Below are positions 1 to 10,320 of a stretch of 64,000 nucleotides of DNA, piece after piece. Location of the stretch: contig JAFFJZ010000004.1 of the NCBI GenBank assembly GCA_018340375.1, positions 25,518,001 to 25,582,000 of the forward strand. The letters are read 5' to 3'. Below the pieces are notes generated by a model. It was given only the letters and a program-made list of their open reading frames with translations. It ran no database searches and was not told the origin of the DNA. Made by a program: the position numbers and the translations under genes. Position 1 is the first letter of the stretch, and every line of letters starts with the position of its first letter. This stretch comes from Gonatopus flavifemur. Lineage: Eukaryota > Arthropoda > Insecta > Hymenoptera > Dryinidae.

Positions 1-336
1 CTGGGAAAAAATCAGATCTGACGAGATCTAATTTATGGCAAGAGAAACTGCGATTTTGGCCTGTGTTTGTCACAATAAATGTGCAAAATCAAATTCATAT
101 GCAGACGGATATCAAAAAATTTCTGATAATTGAACCACCAATTGCTCATTAAAATTGAATGTAATGTTCAATTCAGATCTAACGAGATCTAATAGGCTCT
201 AACCACATGTGCCAAGATCTGACTAGATCTGCTGAAATCTGAGAAGATCTAATTTGATCTTTTGAACCAGATCTGCTCAAAAATCAGATCCACTCAGATC
301 TATTGAGATCTGAATAGATCTAATGCTTTTTTTCCA
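1..336. repeat. Fold-back element rich in AGATCT palindromes
   Basis: The ends are inverted copies (CTGGGAAAAAA at position 1, and the complement of TTTTTTTCCAG ending at 336). The interior holds about eleven AGATCT hexamers, many in the context CAGATCT or AGATCTAA. It looks like a non-autonomous palindromic element. The left flank is cut by the window edge, so no target-site duplication can be tested. It lies in the unfinished last visible Ugdh intron. Confidence 0.55.
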
Positions 337-566
337 GCTAACGCGCCATATGGGTATGTTGTGGCTTATCATCACTTGAGGTCATAACGTTATATAACTG
401 GTAAAATTTTCGTTTGGCCAAAAATTCTCAAAATGTATTCCATGAAAAGGTCTGGTGTTTTAGAGGAATTAATCCAATATTCCATCTAATGCCGTACAGA
501 ATCCGAATTTGAAAAAAGAATTTCCTCAAAAATTTTCTTGTGGAAAATATTTTGACTTCATAATGT
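337..566. other. Intronic AT-rich sequence, nothing recognised
   Basis: No coding exon, RNA gene or clear repeat is visible. By position it lies inside the Ugdh intron that follows the exon ending at 1533. Confidence 0.5.
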
Positions 567-1290
567 TAAGACATCTAAAAGAGATCTTTTAGATATATCT
601 CCAAGATATCTCTTGCGAGATATTATCAAGACATCCTAATCTCATGCCTCAAAGTTCACTTGAAGATATCTTTACGATATATCTTGAAGATATCTCTGTG
701 AAGATATGGAACCGTTGCATCTTTCCGGTATCTTGTGGAAGATATCTTAATCTCATAATTTCAAGATATCTAAAACAGATCTTTCAGATTTCTCATTTGA
801 TATCTCACTTGAGATGTCATCAAGACACTTGTATTAATCTCAAATTCTGTATCTTAATTTCATTCCTGAAACTCATCCCGAAGATATCTTTACGATGCAT
901 GTTGCATATATGTTTATGAAGATATCGATACCTTCCTGGTACAAGAGCGTAACCGCCAATTTATCCATGTTTTTCCTTTTTGCATTTTTCATACCCAGGC
1001 ATAATAAGGATGCCGAAAAACCAAAGAGAAAAAAAATTGACAAATTGGCGGTTACGCTGTTTTGTCGGGAAGGTATCGATATGGAACCATGGCATCGTGC
1101 GAAAAATATTTTCATTTCATGGTTTGAGGCTTCTAAAAGAGATCAAGTAAGATGTTTTCAAGATGTCGTGTGTCCATCTCAAATTCGACGTCCTAATTTC
1201 ATTTTTTGAAATCATCTTTAAGATATCTTCATGACATATTCTAAATATATCTTTGTGGAGATATCTTCAATGTATCTTCCAGATATCTAT
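567..1290. repeat. Degenerate GATATCTT/AAGATATC repeat block
   Basis: The short self-complementary motif AAGATATCTT and variants recur throughout 567-900 and 1205-1290. The segments at 836-890 and 1175-1230 are direct copies of each other (TCAAATTC, then TAATTTCATT, then GAAA..CATC). The block is interrupted by the hairpin at 922-1082. No protein is supported. Confidence 0.55.
922..1082. repeat. Short palindromic element (hairpin) inside the GATATCTT block
   Basis: The left arm starts ATATCGATACCTTCC and continues through GCGTAACCGCCAATTT. The right arm is its reverse complement ending at 1082. Because of this symmetry both strands carry similar open frames, which are by-products of the palindrome and not genes. 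Confidence 0.65.
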
Positions 1291-1532
1291 GTTCATTTCT
1301 TGTCTGGCGTGTAAAATAACTCCAGCACTGATGTATACTCACACAGCACCATAGTCCCAGAAGAATTCATGAAGAATTCTTCTGGCACTGTGGTGCTGCA
1401 TGGGTAAGCGGAACAACACCAGATGAAACTGCTCAAATTTGGATCAAAATTGCATGTACATCTGTCTGGCATTTTCAGCAGGATATATTCAAATTTGATT
1501 TTATGTTCAATTGAAACACAAAGTATTCTAAC

Positions 1533-1979
1533 CTTTGGATCATATATGTGCAAAACTGCGTCTTCATCGAGTAAAGTTTTGGCAACATGAATTGCCGGTG
1601 ATTCCCGAGTGTCTCCAGTATTTTTTTTGAATGCAAAACCTAAAATTGCAATCCTTTTATCCGTGACAGTATTGAAGAGAGATTGAATGACTTTCGCAGA
1701 GAACCGGGACTTTTGATACTCGTTCATGTCGATCACTTGCTGCCAATATGCAGCTACTTCAGGTAAATTGAGGCATTCGCAAATGTATACTAAATTTAAA
1801 ATGTCCTTTTGAAAGCAGGAACCACCAAAACCAACCGACGCGTTCAGAAATTTTGCACCTATTCGGGAATCAAGTCCAACAGCTCTTGCAACCTCGGAAA
1901 CATCAGCTCCTGTGGCTTCACATACTGCTGATATGGAGTTGATGCTAGAGATACGTTGAGCCAAAAACGCATTAGCAGC
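1533..1979 (-). CDS. Ugdh: Ugdh coding exon 3 (visible), central and C-terminal domain
   Basis: 149 codons, phase 0 at both ends. The acceptor is ...TTACAG at 1985-1980 and the donor is GTTAGA from 1532 downward. It starts [12 protein letters not shown] and contains [12 protein letters not shown] (active-site Cys), the linker [17 protein letters not shown], and the C-terminal nucleotide-binding start [20 protein letters not shown]. It ends IYDPK. Reading past 1533 gives unrelated residues, consistent with the donor site. Confidence 0.95.
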
Positions 1980-4900
1980 CTGTAATTATGAAAAACAGAA
2001 CATCTCAGTGTCATAAGCATGTTGAGGTATAAATCGTATATTGAAACACACTAGAACCAAAAATTGGATACATATTTAAGGGTATGAAGATCTTCAATTT
2101 CTCAACATCATTTCTAAATATACATTTTATTTTGAAACAAGAAACATCATGTCATACCACACCACCATGTCATACCATGTCATGTTCATGATATACCATT
2201 TTTCAGCATCCTCAAACAAATTTCGTTTTTTATAGACGCTTCAAACTAAAATGATATTTCAGTCCTACTGTTAACTATGAAATATATACTGTTATATCTG
2301 TAGCTATAGAGAATGGAACACACTATCAGTGCTTCAATAAACAGTGAAGATAATGTGAGCTATAACCAGGGCTAGACAAGTATTTGAAATACAGTTATGC
2401 GAAAGAGGTATTGGAAATAACCCAATAGGAACATTAAGTTAAAATCATGTCAAGATTTTTGCCAAAGTGATCATTTTTTTGATAAAACGTTCGCAAGTTT
2501 TTGAGATAAAGAATGAGCCAGGTGAGGCCCCGTTTTGCATAATGCCCCAAAATTGGCCTTTACCTGGCCGATTTTTTTGTTCAAAAGTTTCTGAATACTT
2601 GATTAAAAAAATGATCACTTGGGCAGAAATTTTGACGTCATTTTGACTCATTGTTCCTGTTGGGTGAAATCAGTATTTCATGTTAGGGTTAGTATGTTGT
2701 ATATCAAGTGAATTTTTCAAAAAATTCTACAGTTTACAATTAAAAAATATGATTTTGAAACATATTTCCTTAAGTGTCTTGTCTAATTCTTATACATTCG
2801 AATTATTAAATACAAAACATTTTGAAGCAAGCACTCTGAATATAAAATGCTGGGGTAAATAGATTTTAAATCTGAAATATAAAATACTGGTATTTTTTCC
2901 AGTACGTATTTAGAATGATTTTATTTCAAATACTTTCCCAGCCCTAGTTATTGATATAAAATTTTCAGTGGAGAGTTTTCCGGAGTCTCAACGATTTTAA
3001 TTTTTGAAGATTTTCACGGACATGTCCTTTTCACATATACTGATCAGTATTTTCAGCATGGAATTTGAAAGAATTGATTGGATACTACTCATCTTACCAA
3101 CTTTGATAACTCTGAACTCCAGGTATTAGTGGTTAGGATATTTTCCCTAGGAATCCAATGTTCATAAACTTGGCATAATTCTTCAATGGCGGCTCGACCT
3201 TCGGGTGAATCTTCTCCACCAATTAATACACGATCCGCATTTAATAAATCTTCAATGGCGGTTCCTTCCGCAAGAAATTCTGGATTCGATAAAATCTAAA
3301 AATATAAGACATCTCATATATCTGTCAGAAATTTTCCTAATACTTGCTGGAATCAACGATGTTAAGCCAAAATATGAGAAAATATAACAGGAATTTGGAC
3401 AATCAAGGAAAAAGTGACGGTTTTTTCACGAGCATGTACACGTAGAGGATATTATTACATTCAAAATCACCGTAATGGGAAGATACAGTCACAATTGCAG
3501 TATTTTCATCTAATGGTGCAGGAAACACTATGTTCATCAGTGAAGACACCACAATTTTTACTGGAATTCTAAACTTTTCCCCACCTCTGATAGAAATACT
3601 CCTGAAATCATATTATAAAACCAAAAACGAGAAATAATGATAAAATAGTAGGGAATAATAGATGCCTTGATGAAAGCACATCCCACATATTTTCAAGTAT
3701 TTCCTGGTGCTTTTGTATCCTATGATAGGATATGAGGGGATTTTCTCCAGGGAACATGGTTTACGGTTAGTAGGCTACTACAATAATTTGCAATTCAATA
3801 TTCTCCCCGTGTACCAGGAAAGTCCCAAACAGGACCATATACAGGGGTCCCATTTTAATTTTCATATCGGAATAACTCAAAAACAAGGAGTTTTGGAGGA
3901 AAATGTTTCGAACAAAAGTTGTGAGATTCCGAGGGGGACATCTGATGGTGACCTTGACTTTGGCCTCGGATCCCAACTTCAAGGTCATTCAGAGGTCAAC
4001 TTTTGTTTCTTGAATGAAATCCCCTATTTTTGACTGCAGATTCAGATTTGACGTTGGAAGACAAGAAACTTTTGTCTGAATCATTTTTCCGAATTCCGCA
4101 CAGATGGCGCTCTAATCGATAAAACATGAGTTTTATGAAACACTCGTATTGCTTTCTGTGTAAAACGGCATTTAACTCTCCAGTGTTTTTTCTTCAGCTT
4201 CTGAGGATTACCGTCGCCATTATGGATTTTCGCACATCTATGTGGCCCTGAAAAGGGCCGATTGTCTGGACTGTAGAGGTGTGTAATTTTTCACGACAAA
4301 CGCTCTGCAATATGTATGAAAATTCACTGTATCAAATGTTCAATATTTGCACCGTTGCCCTGTTGGCATAACTTAATTCGTCTCTGAAAATGTGGTTCTA
4401 ACGACAAAAGCACATGACGTGGAATTGTTCGGCAGACAGTTCGTATTCGGCGTTTCATGTCATCTCTGGTCGTTGGTGGTCTTTCATAAACTACATCTTT
4501 GATGAAACCCCATAAGTAAAAATCCAAAGGGGTAAGATCCGGAGACCTAGCCGGCCAGGCAATTTATCCACCACGACCAATCCATCTGTGTGGGTAAGAT
4601 GCGTTTAAGAAATTTCTGACAATTGCAGCGTTATGAGGTGGTGCCCCATCATGTTGAAGCCACATCCTGTTCCGTGTGTAGAGATCAACATCTTCCAACA
4701 TCCTTGGTGATTTGTCCCGAATCAATTGCAGATAATTTTCCTTCCTAACAGTATGTTGGAAGAAATAAGGACCAATGATTTGACCATTCAAAATCCCACA
4801 TCACACATTCAGAGTCCAGCGATGTTGATTGTCAACTTGTCGATGCCAGCTGGGATTTTCAATTCACCAATAATGACAATTATGTCTGTTCATAACACCG

Positions 4901-7900
4901 TTACTGCGAAATGTTGCCTCATCACTAAACATCACGTAATTGAAAAAACCAGGCGGTTGTTCCGAGGCCCATTGACCGAATTCAACCCTACGTCTAAGAT
5001 CATCTTCACTCAATGCTTGCACCAATGTAATGTGGTAAGGATGATATTTACCAGATCTTAGTATGCGGTGTGCCGTTGATCTTGGGATACCTAATTGGTG
5101 CTGGATTTCTCTGGTACTAACGTGAAGATTCAGGTGCACCATTCCTAAAACGGCTACTGAGCGTGCATCCATACGATTTCCATCATAACGCCTTCTGACT
5201 CGTGGGATATTCATTCTTCTAACTCGTCTTTTTATTGAGCGTATCGCCTGAAGTGAAGGCTGGCGTCTATTTGGATACCTCTCTCCATACAATCTTTATG
5301 CTGCAGCGTAATTACGTCGACATTCTCCTAGTATCAGGAGAATATCAAGTATTTCACCGCAAGGATAACCCATGGTATTGAGACCTTCACAACACTGATC
5401 AAAGATCTTCTTCAAGTTTGAATCGTATATCGAAAAGAATTTGTGAATGAATGAAGGATATTAAACATTCCGTTTCAGTTATGTTTGTAAACAATGCTCT
5501 AGTATGAACTTTCTTGTTCATGATAAACACAAGTATTGTTGTGTACTTTTGTTTGGCAACAATTCACAGTAACGGTACTACGAACAGACATAATTGTCAA
5601 TATTGGTCGATGGAAAATCCCAGCTAGGTCTCCGGATCTTACCACTTTGGATTTTGACTTTGGGGTTTCATAAAATTTTCAGGGCCACAAAGATGTGCAA
5701 GATCCGATCGCTCAACCTCCTCGTGGTGCACATTAGGTAACTCTCATGGCGACGGTAATCCTCAGAAGCTGAAAAAAAAACACTGGAGAGTTGAATGTCG
5801 TTTTACACAGAAAGCAATACGAGTGTTTCATAAAACTCATTTTTTATCGATTAGAGCGCCATCTGTGCGGGATTCGGAAAAATGATTCAGACAAAAGTTT
5901 CTTGTTTTTCAACGTCAAATCTAAATCTGCAGTCAAAAATAGGGGATTTCATTTAAGAAACAAAAGTTGACCTCTGAATGACCTTGAAGTTGAGATCCGA
6001 GGCCAAAGTCAAGGTCACCATCAGATGTCCCCCTCGGAATCTCACTTTTGTTCGAAACATTTTCCTCCAAAACTCCTCGTTTTTGAGTTATTCCGATATA
6101 AAAATGAAAATGGGACACCCTGTATATATCTGTATTTTTATATCTGAATATTCCATACATATATTATACACGTGAATAACATGGTATACATATTTTATAG
6201 GTACATGAAATCTTTTGTGATGTGTGGGGAGTAAGTGATATACTTGTGGAGAGTAAGAATTCATGAAATCGTCATGATAATACCAACGACAAGAGTAAGA
6301 ATACTGGGAAAACCTTTCTCATAAGATAATTCGAAAGAACTCAGGTAGAATTGAAATATTCTTCAATGATAACATTTTATACTCACACGGAGAGAAATGT
6401 ATAATAAAAATCGTATATACAGTAAAAATTTTCTCATACGATGTATTGAAAAATATAATCAATTTTGAAACTCAATTCGATGTGACCTAATATATTTTTA
6501 TATTGAAACGATTATATTGAAATTTACTAGAAACTATAATAAGCTTTATAAACTAATAAAATATATGATACACATTAATGTGATTCATAATAGAAAGAAC
6601 ATTCGTAATAAAATTTCTAATTTAGTCAATAAAATCATTTAATGAAAACTTCCCAAACGCGTCGAAGGTAGCGCTGAAGACACCTTGAAGAATCCATAAG
6701 ACGCGTCGTATACTGCGCAGTAGGAACTTGAATTTGTCAATTCACTTGTCGTTGATTGTAATAAAAATGTTTGAATATTTCAACGTGTTTTCGAGTGATC
6801 GAATGTGGTCCTGATATAAAAGAAAATGCAAATATCGTGCAAGGGTGAACAATCTATTATCGAAAAGAGAATGTTTTGTCCTGGCAAAATATTTAGAAAC
6901 GTCGAAAAGATTCCATACCCGAAATGGTGTGGAAATGTGTGTGTGTGTTTGTTCATCTATTTGTCAAGTTCCCCAAATTTCTTTGGATCAAGATAATTTT
7001 TGTTAAGATGCATGGATTCGCATAACATTCTTCTTCCAATATTGGGCGTGATGAGGAGACAAGAACGTTTCATTTCGGTACAGATTGCATCATTCATTTT
7101 GAAACTATGGGAACTCGGTGAATATTCCAATCTTTTGTCTTGGTTGGCTTTTATGAACGAAAGCGTAATCAGAAATGGGTGTCATATATGATTTCCTATC
7201 CAGCGAGTATAACTTCTGTTGAATTATGTTTTTTTATTTATGTTGTACTTGAAAGAAAATTCTATATAAATATCCAGAAAAATGATCCATTTGAATGTAA
7301 CCCAAATATATATTTGATTGGATCAAATAAGATTCTTCTGCATTCAAGTAAATCTCACTTGAAATGAGAGAAATTTTATTTCAATGAAATAAATCTTTCA
7401 TTTCAGTTAATTTCAATTTTATTGAGGTCATATTTGAATAAAAATTCATTTGATTGAAATTAATTTAGCTGAACGTGAAAAACTACGTTCCCACGTGGGG
7501 GGGGGGTTCAAAGAAAAGCCATGGTAGAGCTACATGGGGGAGGGGGGGTTGAAAAGTTGGAAAAAAAGGGCCACGTAGTTTATGAACGGCCCCTTATATC
7601 AGATAGCTGTCCCTATTTTTACCATATTTTTGAATAAGGGTTATTATAAATATAATAAATTCTATTATTCACAAATATATAATATGTATTCATTAAAATT
7701 ACAGTTGATGGTTTCTCAACGACGTTTTAGGAAATATCAAGAAGTATTTGAGATTCTCACCTGGTAGGAAACACCTGGTTTATGATTGGCCCGCAAAACA
7801 TTCATAATACTTTCTGCCGCTCTAACAGGAACCGTACTCTTTTCAACGACTATTTTATCGGTAGTTGCTATGTCAGCTATCATTCTGGCAGCGCTTTCAA

Positions 7901-8222
7901 CATATTTCAGATCTGCGGCTCTTCCTTTTCCATTTCCAAAGGTTTTAGTCGGTGTGTTTACCGATATGAATATTAAATCAGCTTCCTCTATTGCTGTATC
8001 TATGTTAGTGGAAAAGAATAAATTTCTATTCCGACATTTTTTCACTACTTCATCTAAACCGGGCTCGTAAATTGGCAATTTGTCTGAATTCCATTGTTCT
8101 ATTCTTTCTTTACTCTTATCAACTACCGTGACTTGTATTCCTGGACATTTCAGAGCAATAATACTGCAAGTAGGTCCACCCACATAACCAGCTCCGATTC
8201 CACATATCTTTTTTATCGGCAT
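1533..8222 (-). CDS. Ugdh: UDP-glucose 6-dehydrogenase, partial (5' and middle exons)
   Basis: Oxidises UDP-glucose to UDP-glucuronate with two NAD+, the cytosolic precursor step for glycosaminoglycans and proteoglycans (Drosophila sugarless). The coding join on the minus strand is 8222-7761, 3295-3098, 1979-1533, every junction with GT/AG and phase 0, giving 369 residues. Visible features are the Rossmann motif GAGYVGG near the N-terminus, [10 protein letters not shown] (catalytic Thr region), [10 protein letters not shown] (catalytic Glu), SELSKL|AANAF across the exon 2/3 junction (catalytic Lys and Asn) and [10 protein letters not shown] with the catalytic Cys and Asp. Family proteins are about 470-490 residues, so roughly 105 C-terminal residues are missing. 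Nothing matching them was found at 1-1530, so the last exon or exons lie left of the window. The reading frame is clean and the gene looks functional. Confidence 0.95.
2362..2951. repeat. Fold-back element in Ugdh intron 2
   Basis: The inverted ends are ATAACCAGGGCTAG at 2362 and its near complement at 2951 (ATAACTAGGGCTGG on the other strand), followed by matching GTATTTGAAATA arms. It carries a second, nested palindrome at 2421-2664. No 8-bp target-site duplication could be confirmed. Confidence 0.6.
2421..2664. repeat. Nested palindromic element, CCCAA.AGGAAC ends
   Basis: The left end CCCAATAGGAACATTAAGT matches the complement of the right end (CCCAACAGGAACAATGAGT). The arms stay alignable past TGATCATTTTTTT. 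It sits inside the 2362-2951 element in Ugdh intron 2. Confidence 0.7.
3098..3295 (-). CDS. Ugdh: Ugdh coding exon 2
   Basis: 66 codons, phase 0 at both ends, with acceptor TTTTTAG at 3296-3302 and donor GTAAGA from 3097. It reads [18 protein letters not shown] at the start and [16 protein letters not shown] at the end. This is the universally conserved segment of the family containing the catalytic Glu (EFLAEGTA) and the UDP-sugar contact NADRVLIGG. It contains no internal Met, so it is easy to miss. Confidence 0.95.
3842..6122 (-). mobile_element. Tc1/mariner-superfamily DNA transposon with long terminal inverted repeats
   Basis: The ends read CAGGGGTCCCATTTT and, on the other strand, CAGGGTGTCCCATTTT. 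Each is flanked by TA (3840-3841 and 6123-6124), the superfamily target-site duplication. The inverted repeats are unusually long, 3842-4220 against 5746-6122, and about 95% alike by eye. They enclose a decayed transposase on the minus strand. The segment at ~5571-5690 is odd: it is an inverted patchwork of two transposase pieces also present at ~4498-4560 and ~4855-4895. The whole element sits in Ugdh intron 1. Confidence 0.88.
4324..5373 (-). pseudogene. Transposase pseudogene (DUF4817-type N-terminus, DDE domain)
   Basis: One frame runs from an ATG at 5373 to a TGA at 4324, interrupted by four stops: a TAA at codon 26, a TGA at 4864-4866, one near 4810 and a TGA at 4564-4566. The N-terminus ([20 protein letters not shown] ... 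[13 protein letters not shown]) resembles the DUF4817 helix-turn-helix seen in insect transposases. It is followed by PRSTAHRIL and the DDE domain with [17 protein letters not shown] and [13 protein letters not shown]. Counting the in-frame stop, 41 residues separate the second and third catalytic Asp, which resembles DD41D (rosa/Visitor-like) groups. All three acidic residues remain, but the gene is dead. Confidence 0.88.
6123..7760. other. Ugdh intron 1, remainder
   Basis: AT-rich intron with no exon recognised. It includes a CACGGAGAGAAA end-like sequence near 6387 with no partner found, a (GT)n tract near 6940, and two G-runs at ~7497-7508 and ~7535-7548. Confidence 0.5.
7761..8222 (-). 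CDS. Ugdh: Ugdh first coding exon, NAD-binding domain
   Basis: 154 codons from ATG at 8222 to the donor GTGAGA (7760 downward), ending GVSYQ. The start is chosen because [16 protein letters not shown] matches the family N-terminus. The in-frame TTG further upstream is not a start. Motifs are GAGYVGG (dinucleotide binding), [39 protein letters not shown] and [20 protein letters not shown]. The exon continues upstream as 5' UTR to an acceptor at 8254-8255. Confidence 0.95.
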
Positions 8223-8253
8223 TGTGATTACGAGCAATAGGAAAATCTGTATC
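8223..8253 (-). other. Ugdh: Ugdh 5' UTR part of the first coding exon
   Basis: On the minus strand CATTACAG ends at 8254, directly before GATACAGATTTTCC... and the ATG 31 bases on. This looks like a splice acceptor, which implies a separate non-coding first exon further right. That exon and the promoter were not located. Confidence 0.6.
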
Positions 8254-8459
8254 CTGTAATGAAAGTATGTTTTAAAAAAACTTCAAACGTTTCTCACTAG
8301 GAAGGAAAAGAATTATGCGTTAAAGATTGAAGATAAATAAAATTTGTTAACATCTCTGAAGTCTTGTGAATATCGAGTGACACTGACGATTACTAATCCA
8401 TCAACACTGAGTCTGGATTTATAAATCCAGGATTGACTTCCCACATACACGTCAATTAT

Positions 8460-8600
8460 TAGGGATCGGCGATATTTCATAATATCGATATTTTTTATAG
8501 AAAATTATTCGAGTTTATATTGAATTTTATATAATTTCGATCGAAGTTTTGTACAAGTTGTATAAAAAATATCGATATCATGAAATATCGTCGATCACTA
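8460..8600. repeat. Short fold-back element, GATCGGCGATATTTCA family, copy 1
   Basis: 141-bp palindromic element with ends TAGGGATCGGCGATATTTCA and the complement of TGAAATATCGTCGATCACTA. The interior holds ATCGATATTTTTTATA and its complement. Other copies lie at 28118, 28384, 34491 and 47687. Confidence 0.75.
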
Positions 8601-8700
8601 TCGGCTATATACCATGGTAAGTATGGTGGTATGGTAAGTATGGATCTTTGAAATCATCGTGTCTGTGAGAGCAGGACACTAAGTCCCAGATTTAACTATA

Positions 8701-9118
8701 CACTGAGAAAAAATGTAGTGGAGCCAACCGCATATGAGTTTGGATACACTGAGAGAAGTGGAATGTAATGATTACCATGTACAAATAGTAATTGGGGGAC
8801 AACTTCGCGAATTTGGTTTCGGATACTATAGAGAATCGTAGCAATGTTCATGCACATGGGAATGGTTACCATTTACATGAAGATGGATACCAAATAACCT
8901 GATTCTGTCATTCAACTACTATTTTCGCATGGTAATGGTTACAGTTCACTTTTCTCAGTGTACGGCAAATCTCGCCGCGAGGTTGACTCAACTGAATATC
9001 GATTGAAATGACCGAATGAACATTTGCTTCAATCGATATTCGGTTGAGTTAGCCTCGTGGCGAGACTCGCCGTATCCAAATTCATATGCGGTTGGCTCCA
9101 CTGCATTTTTTCTCAGTG
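8701..9118. repeat. Fold-back element with CACTGAGAAAA ends, carrying a nested insertion
   Basis: The left arm CACTGAGAAAAAATGTAGTG...GGATA and the right arm (complement starting CACTGAGAAAAAATGCAGTG) are near-identical inverted copies. The flanking dinucleotides are TA on the left and GA on the right. The left arm is split by a second element at 8747-8960. Removing it joins GAGTTTGGATA to CGGCAAATCTCGCC, exactly mirroring the unbroken right arm. Confidence 0.85.
8747..8960. repeat. Nested fold-back element, CACTGAGA ends, TA duplication
   Basis: 214 bp. The ends are CACTGAGAGAAGTG and the complement of CACTTTTCTCAGTG, flanked by TA at 8745-8746 and 8961-8962. The interior has repeated GGTAATGGTTAC / GTAACCATTACC type blocks. 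The original target is known from the symmetric arm of the host element. Confidence 0.88.
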
Positions 9119-9149
9119 GAGATTTGATGTCAATGGAGACTTACTCAAT

Positions 9150-9261
9150 CCCAAGTAGCAATGAATGTTTGAACGTATATACGAAACAGATACGTTCGTA
9201 GAATGTACGAATGAAATACGAAGGACATATCATAAACGTTCATGAAATGTTCGAATGGGAC
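9150..9261. repeat. Truncated CCCAAGTAGCA-family element
   Basis: Starts CCCAAGTAGCAATGAATG and matches the arm of the element at 12920-13240 (ACGTTCGTAGAATGTACGAATGA). It stops abruptly where the TAGTGTTGCCGCGATCC element begins at 9262. Confidence 0.7.
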
Positions 9262-10215
9262 TAGTGTTGCCGCGATCCGAGCTAATCCAAGTTTTGAGCA
9301 TGAGTTCGGCTTGGCTCTTATTTTTAACAAATAGGCTCGGCTCGCAAATCGGATCGATAGATCCACTGCTCGGATCGGAGCTCGGATTGGCTCGAAGATC
9401 GTCGAGCTAGATCGAAGATCTCACGATCCTAATTCTTTCAAAACGAACGCGAATAAAAAATTCTTCCATCCAGGGGCTCCTTGAAATAGAGCGTAAAGTA
9501 CAGGGCATGAGTTTGAATTAACCTAAAGACATTCAACATTTCGCTGTTCGAAATTGATTTAATTCATATAAACTACATAACCCAAGTGTGTATTGACGGC
9601 GGGCCCCATCTATGCCCAGGGTGGGTGCCCATGCCACCCAACGTGGGACCAACCCTGGGATGATAACATCGTTCCCAGCTTGGCCGTATTGCTTTGCCCA
9701 AGAATTGGTAACACTACGGGCCCAGCATGAACCCAGACTAGGCAATCAATACTGCCCCTTCCTTTTTGTTTTGGAATTGGAAAATCCCTAGCATGTATAT
9801 ACCATGGGGCCCACCCCGGGCCAGAATGGGCCCCATCCTGCCAATATGGCCCCAAGACTGGGCCAGAGTGGGACCAAAATTCTTACACGCTGAGGATTGT
9901 ACACACATGCTCGGGATATAAATTCACTCCAATCTTGGCCGAACGCTGGGCCAAATTGGGGCCCAGTTAAAATGTGCCCGCACTAAGATTCATTTTTTCC
10001 ATTTTCTACCAACCATAATTGTATGGGAAAACACAACAGGGCCAAGATTGAGCCAACATGGGCCCCATCGTCATTCCCCAAGACTGGATTAAAGAGGATG
10101 GACCCAGCCTGGGGCCCATTGTCATTATAGGCAATACACGCTTGGGAAATAATAATCAAAAAATGTCTAAACAATATAAAACAAATGAACTTATGTGAAT
10201 AAAGTAAGTTGCGAC
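9262..10215. repeat. hAT-like repeat (GTGTTGCCGCGATCC end) split by a GC-rich insertion
   Basis: 9262-9580 and 10147-10215 together match the uninterrupted sequence at 22776-23143 (GATCCGAGCTAATCC, GGATCGATAGATCCACTGC, AATCAAAAAATGTCTAAACA). The right terminal repeat is not visible, so this copy appears 3'-truncated. Confidence 0.7.
9581..10146. repeat. GC-rich fold-back element inserted in the hAT-like repeat
   Basis: The inverted ends CCCAAGTGTGTATTG and CCCAAGCGTGTATTG (other strand) enclose a GGGCCC/CCCAGG-rich interior far richer in GC than its surroundings. The related copy at 22776 lacks it: there TATAAACTACAT runs straight into GAATAATAATC, which defines the empty site. Confidence 0.75.
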
Positions 10216-10259
10216 GTATGTTAGGGACCTCCTTTTTTGGTCGGTCAAGTACTCCCCGA

Positions 10260-10320
10260 TGCAGGGGCGGCGGGACTTGCTCTCGCCCGGGACGGCGGAT
10301 TCCCTGGCGCCGGCCCTGCA
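10260..10320. repeat. 61-bp GC-rich inverted repeat
   Basis: TGCAGGGGCGGCGGGACTTG at the start, with the complement of GGCGCCGGCCCTGCA at the end. It looks like a collapsed or solo pair of terminal repeats in AT-rich DNA. It is not long enough to be classified. Confidence 0.45.

Noticed and set aside
873..1209. Open frames on both strands with similar peptides (SVTANLS...FFLF)
   Set aside because: They are mirror images caused by the perfect hairpin at 922-1082, not a conserved protein.
1..1530. Search for the last Ugdh exon or exons (VxxEQI... to the C-terminus)
   Set aside because: No matching sequence on the minus strand. Reading past 1533 gives unrelated residues, so the exon is assumed to lie outside the window.
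6380..6420. Single CACGGAGAGAAATG end as another CACNGAG element
   Set aside because: No inverted partner with CTCCGTG or CTCAGTG found within several kb, so no element can be bounded.
7490..7560. G-runs as regulatory G-quadruplexes
   Set aside because: Two isolated poly-G tracts in an intron, probably repeat or assembly noise. The G-run at ~42990 is similar. Nothing supports a function.
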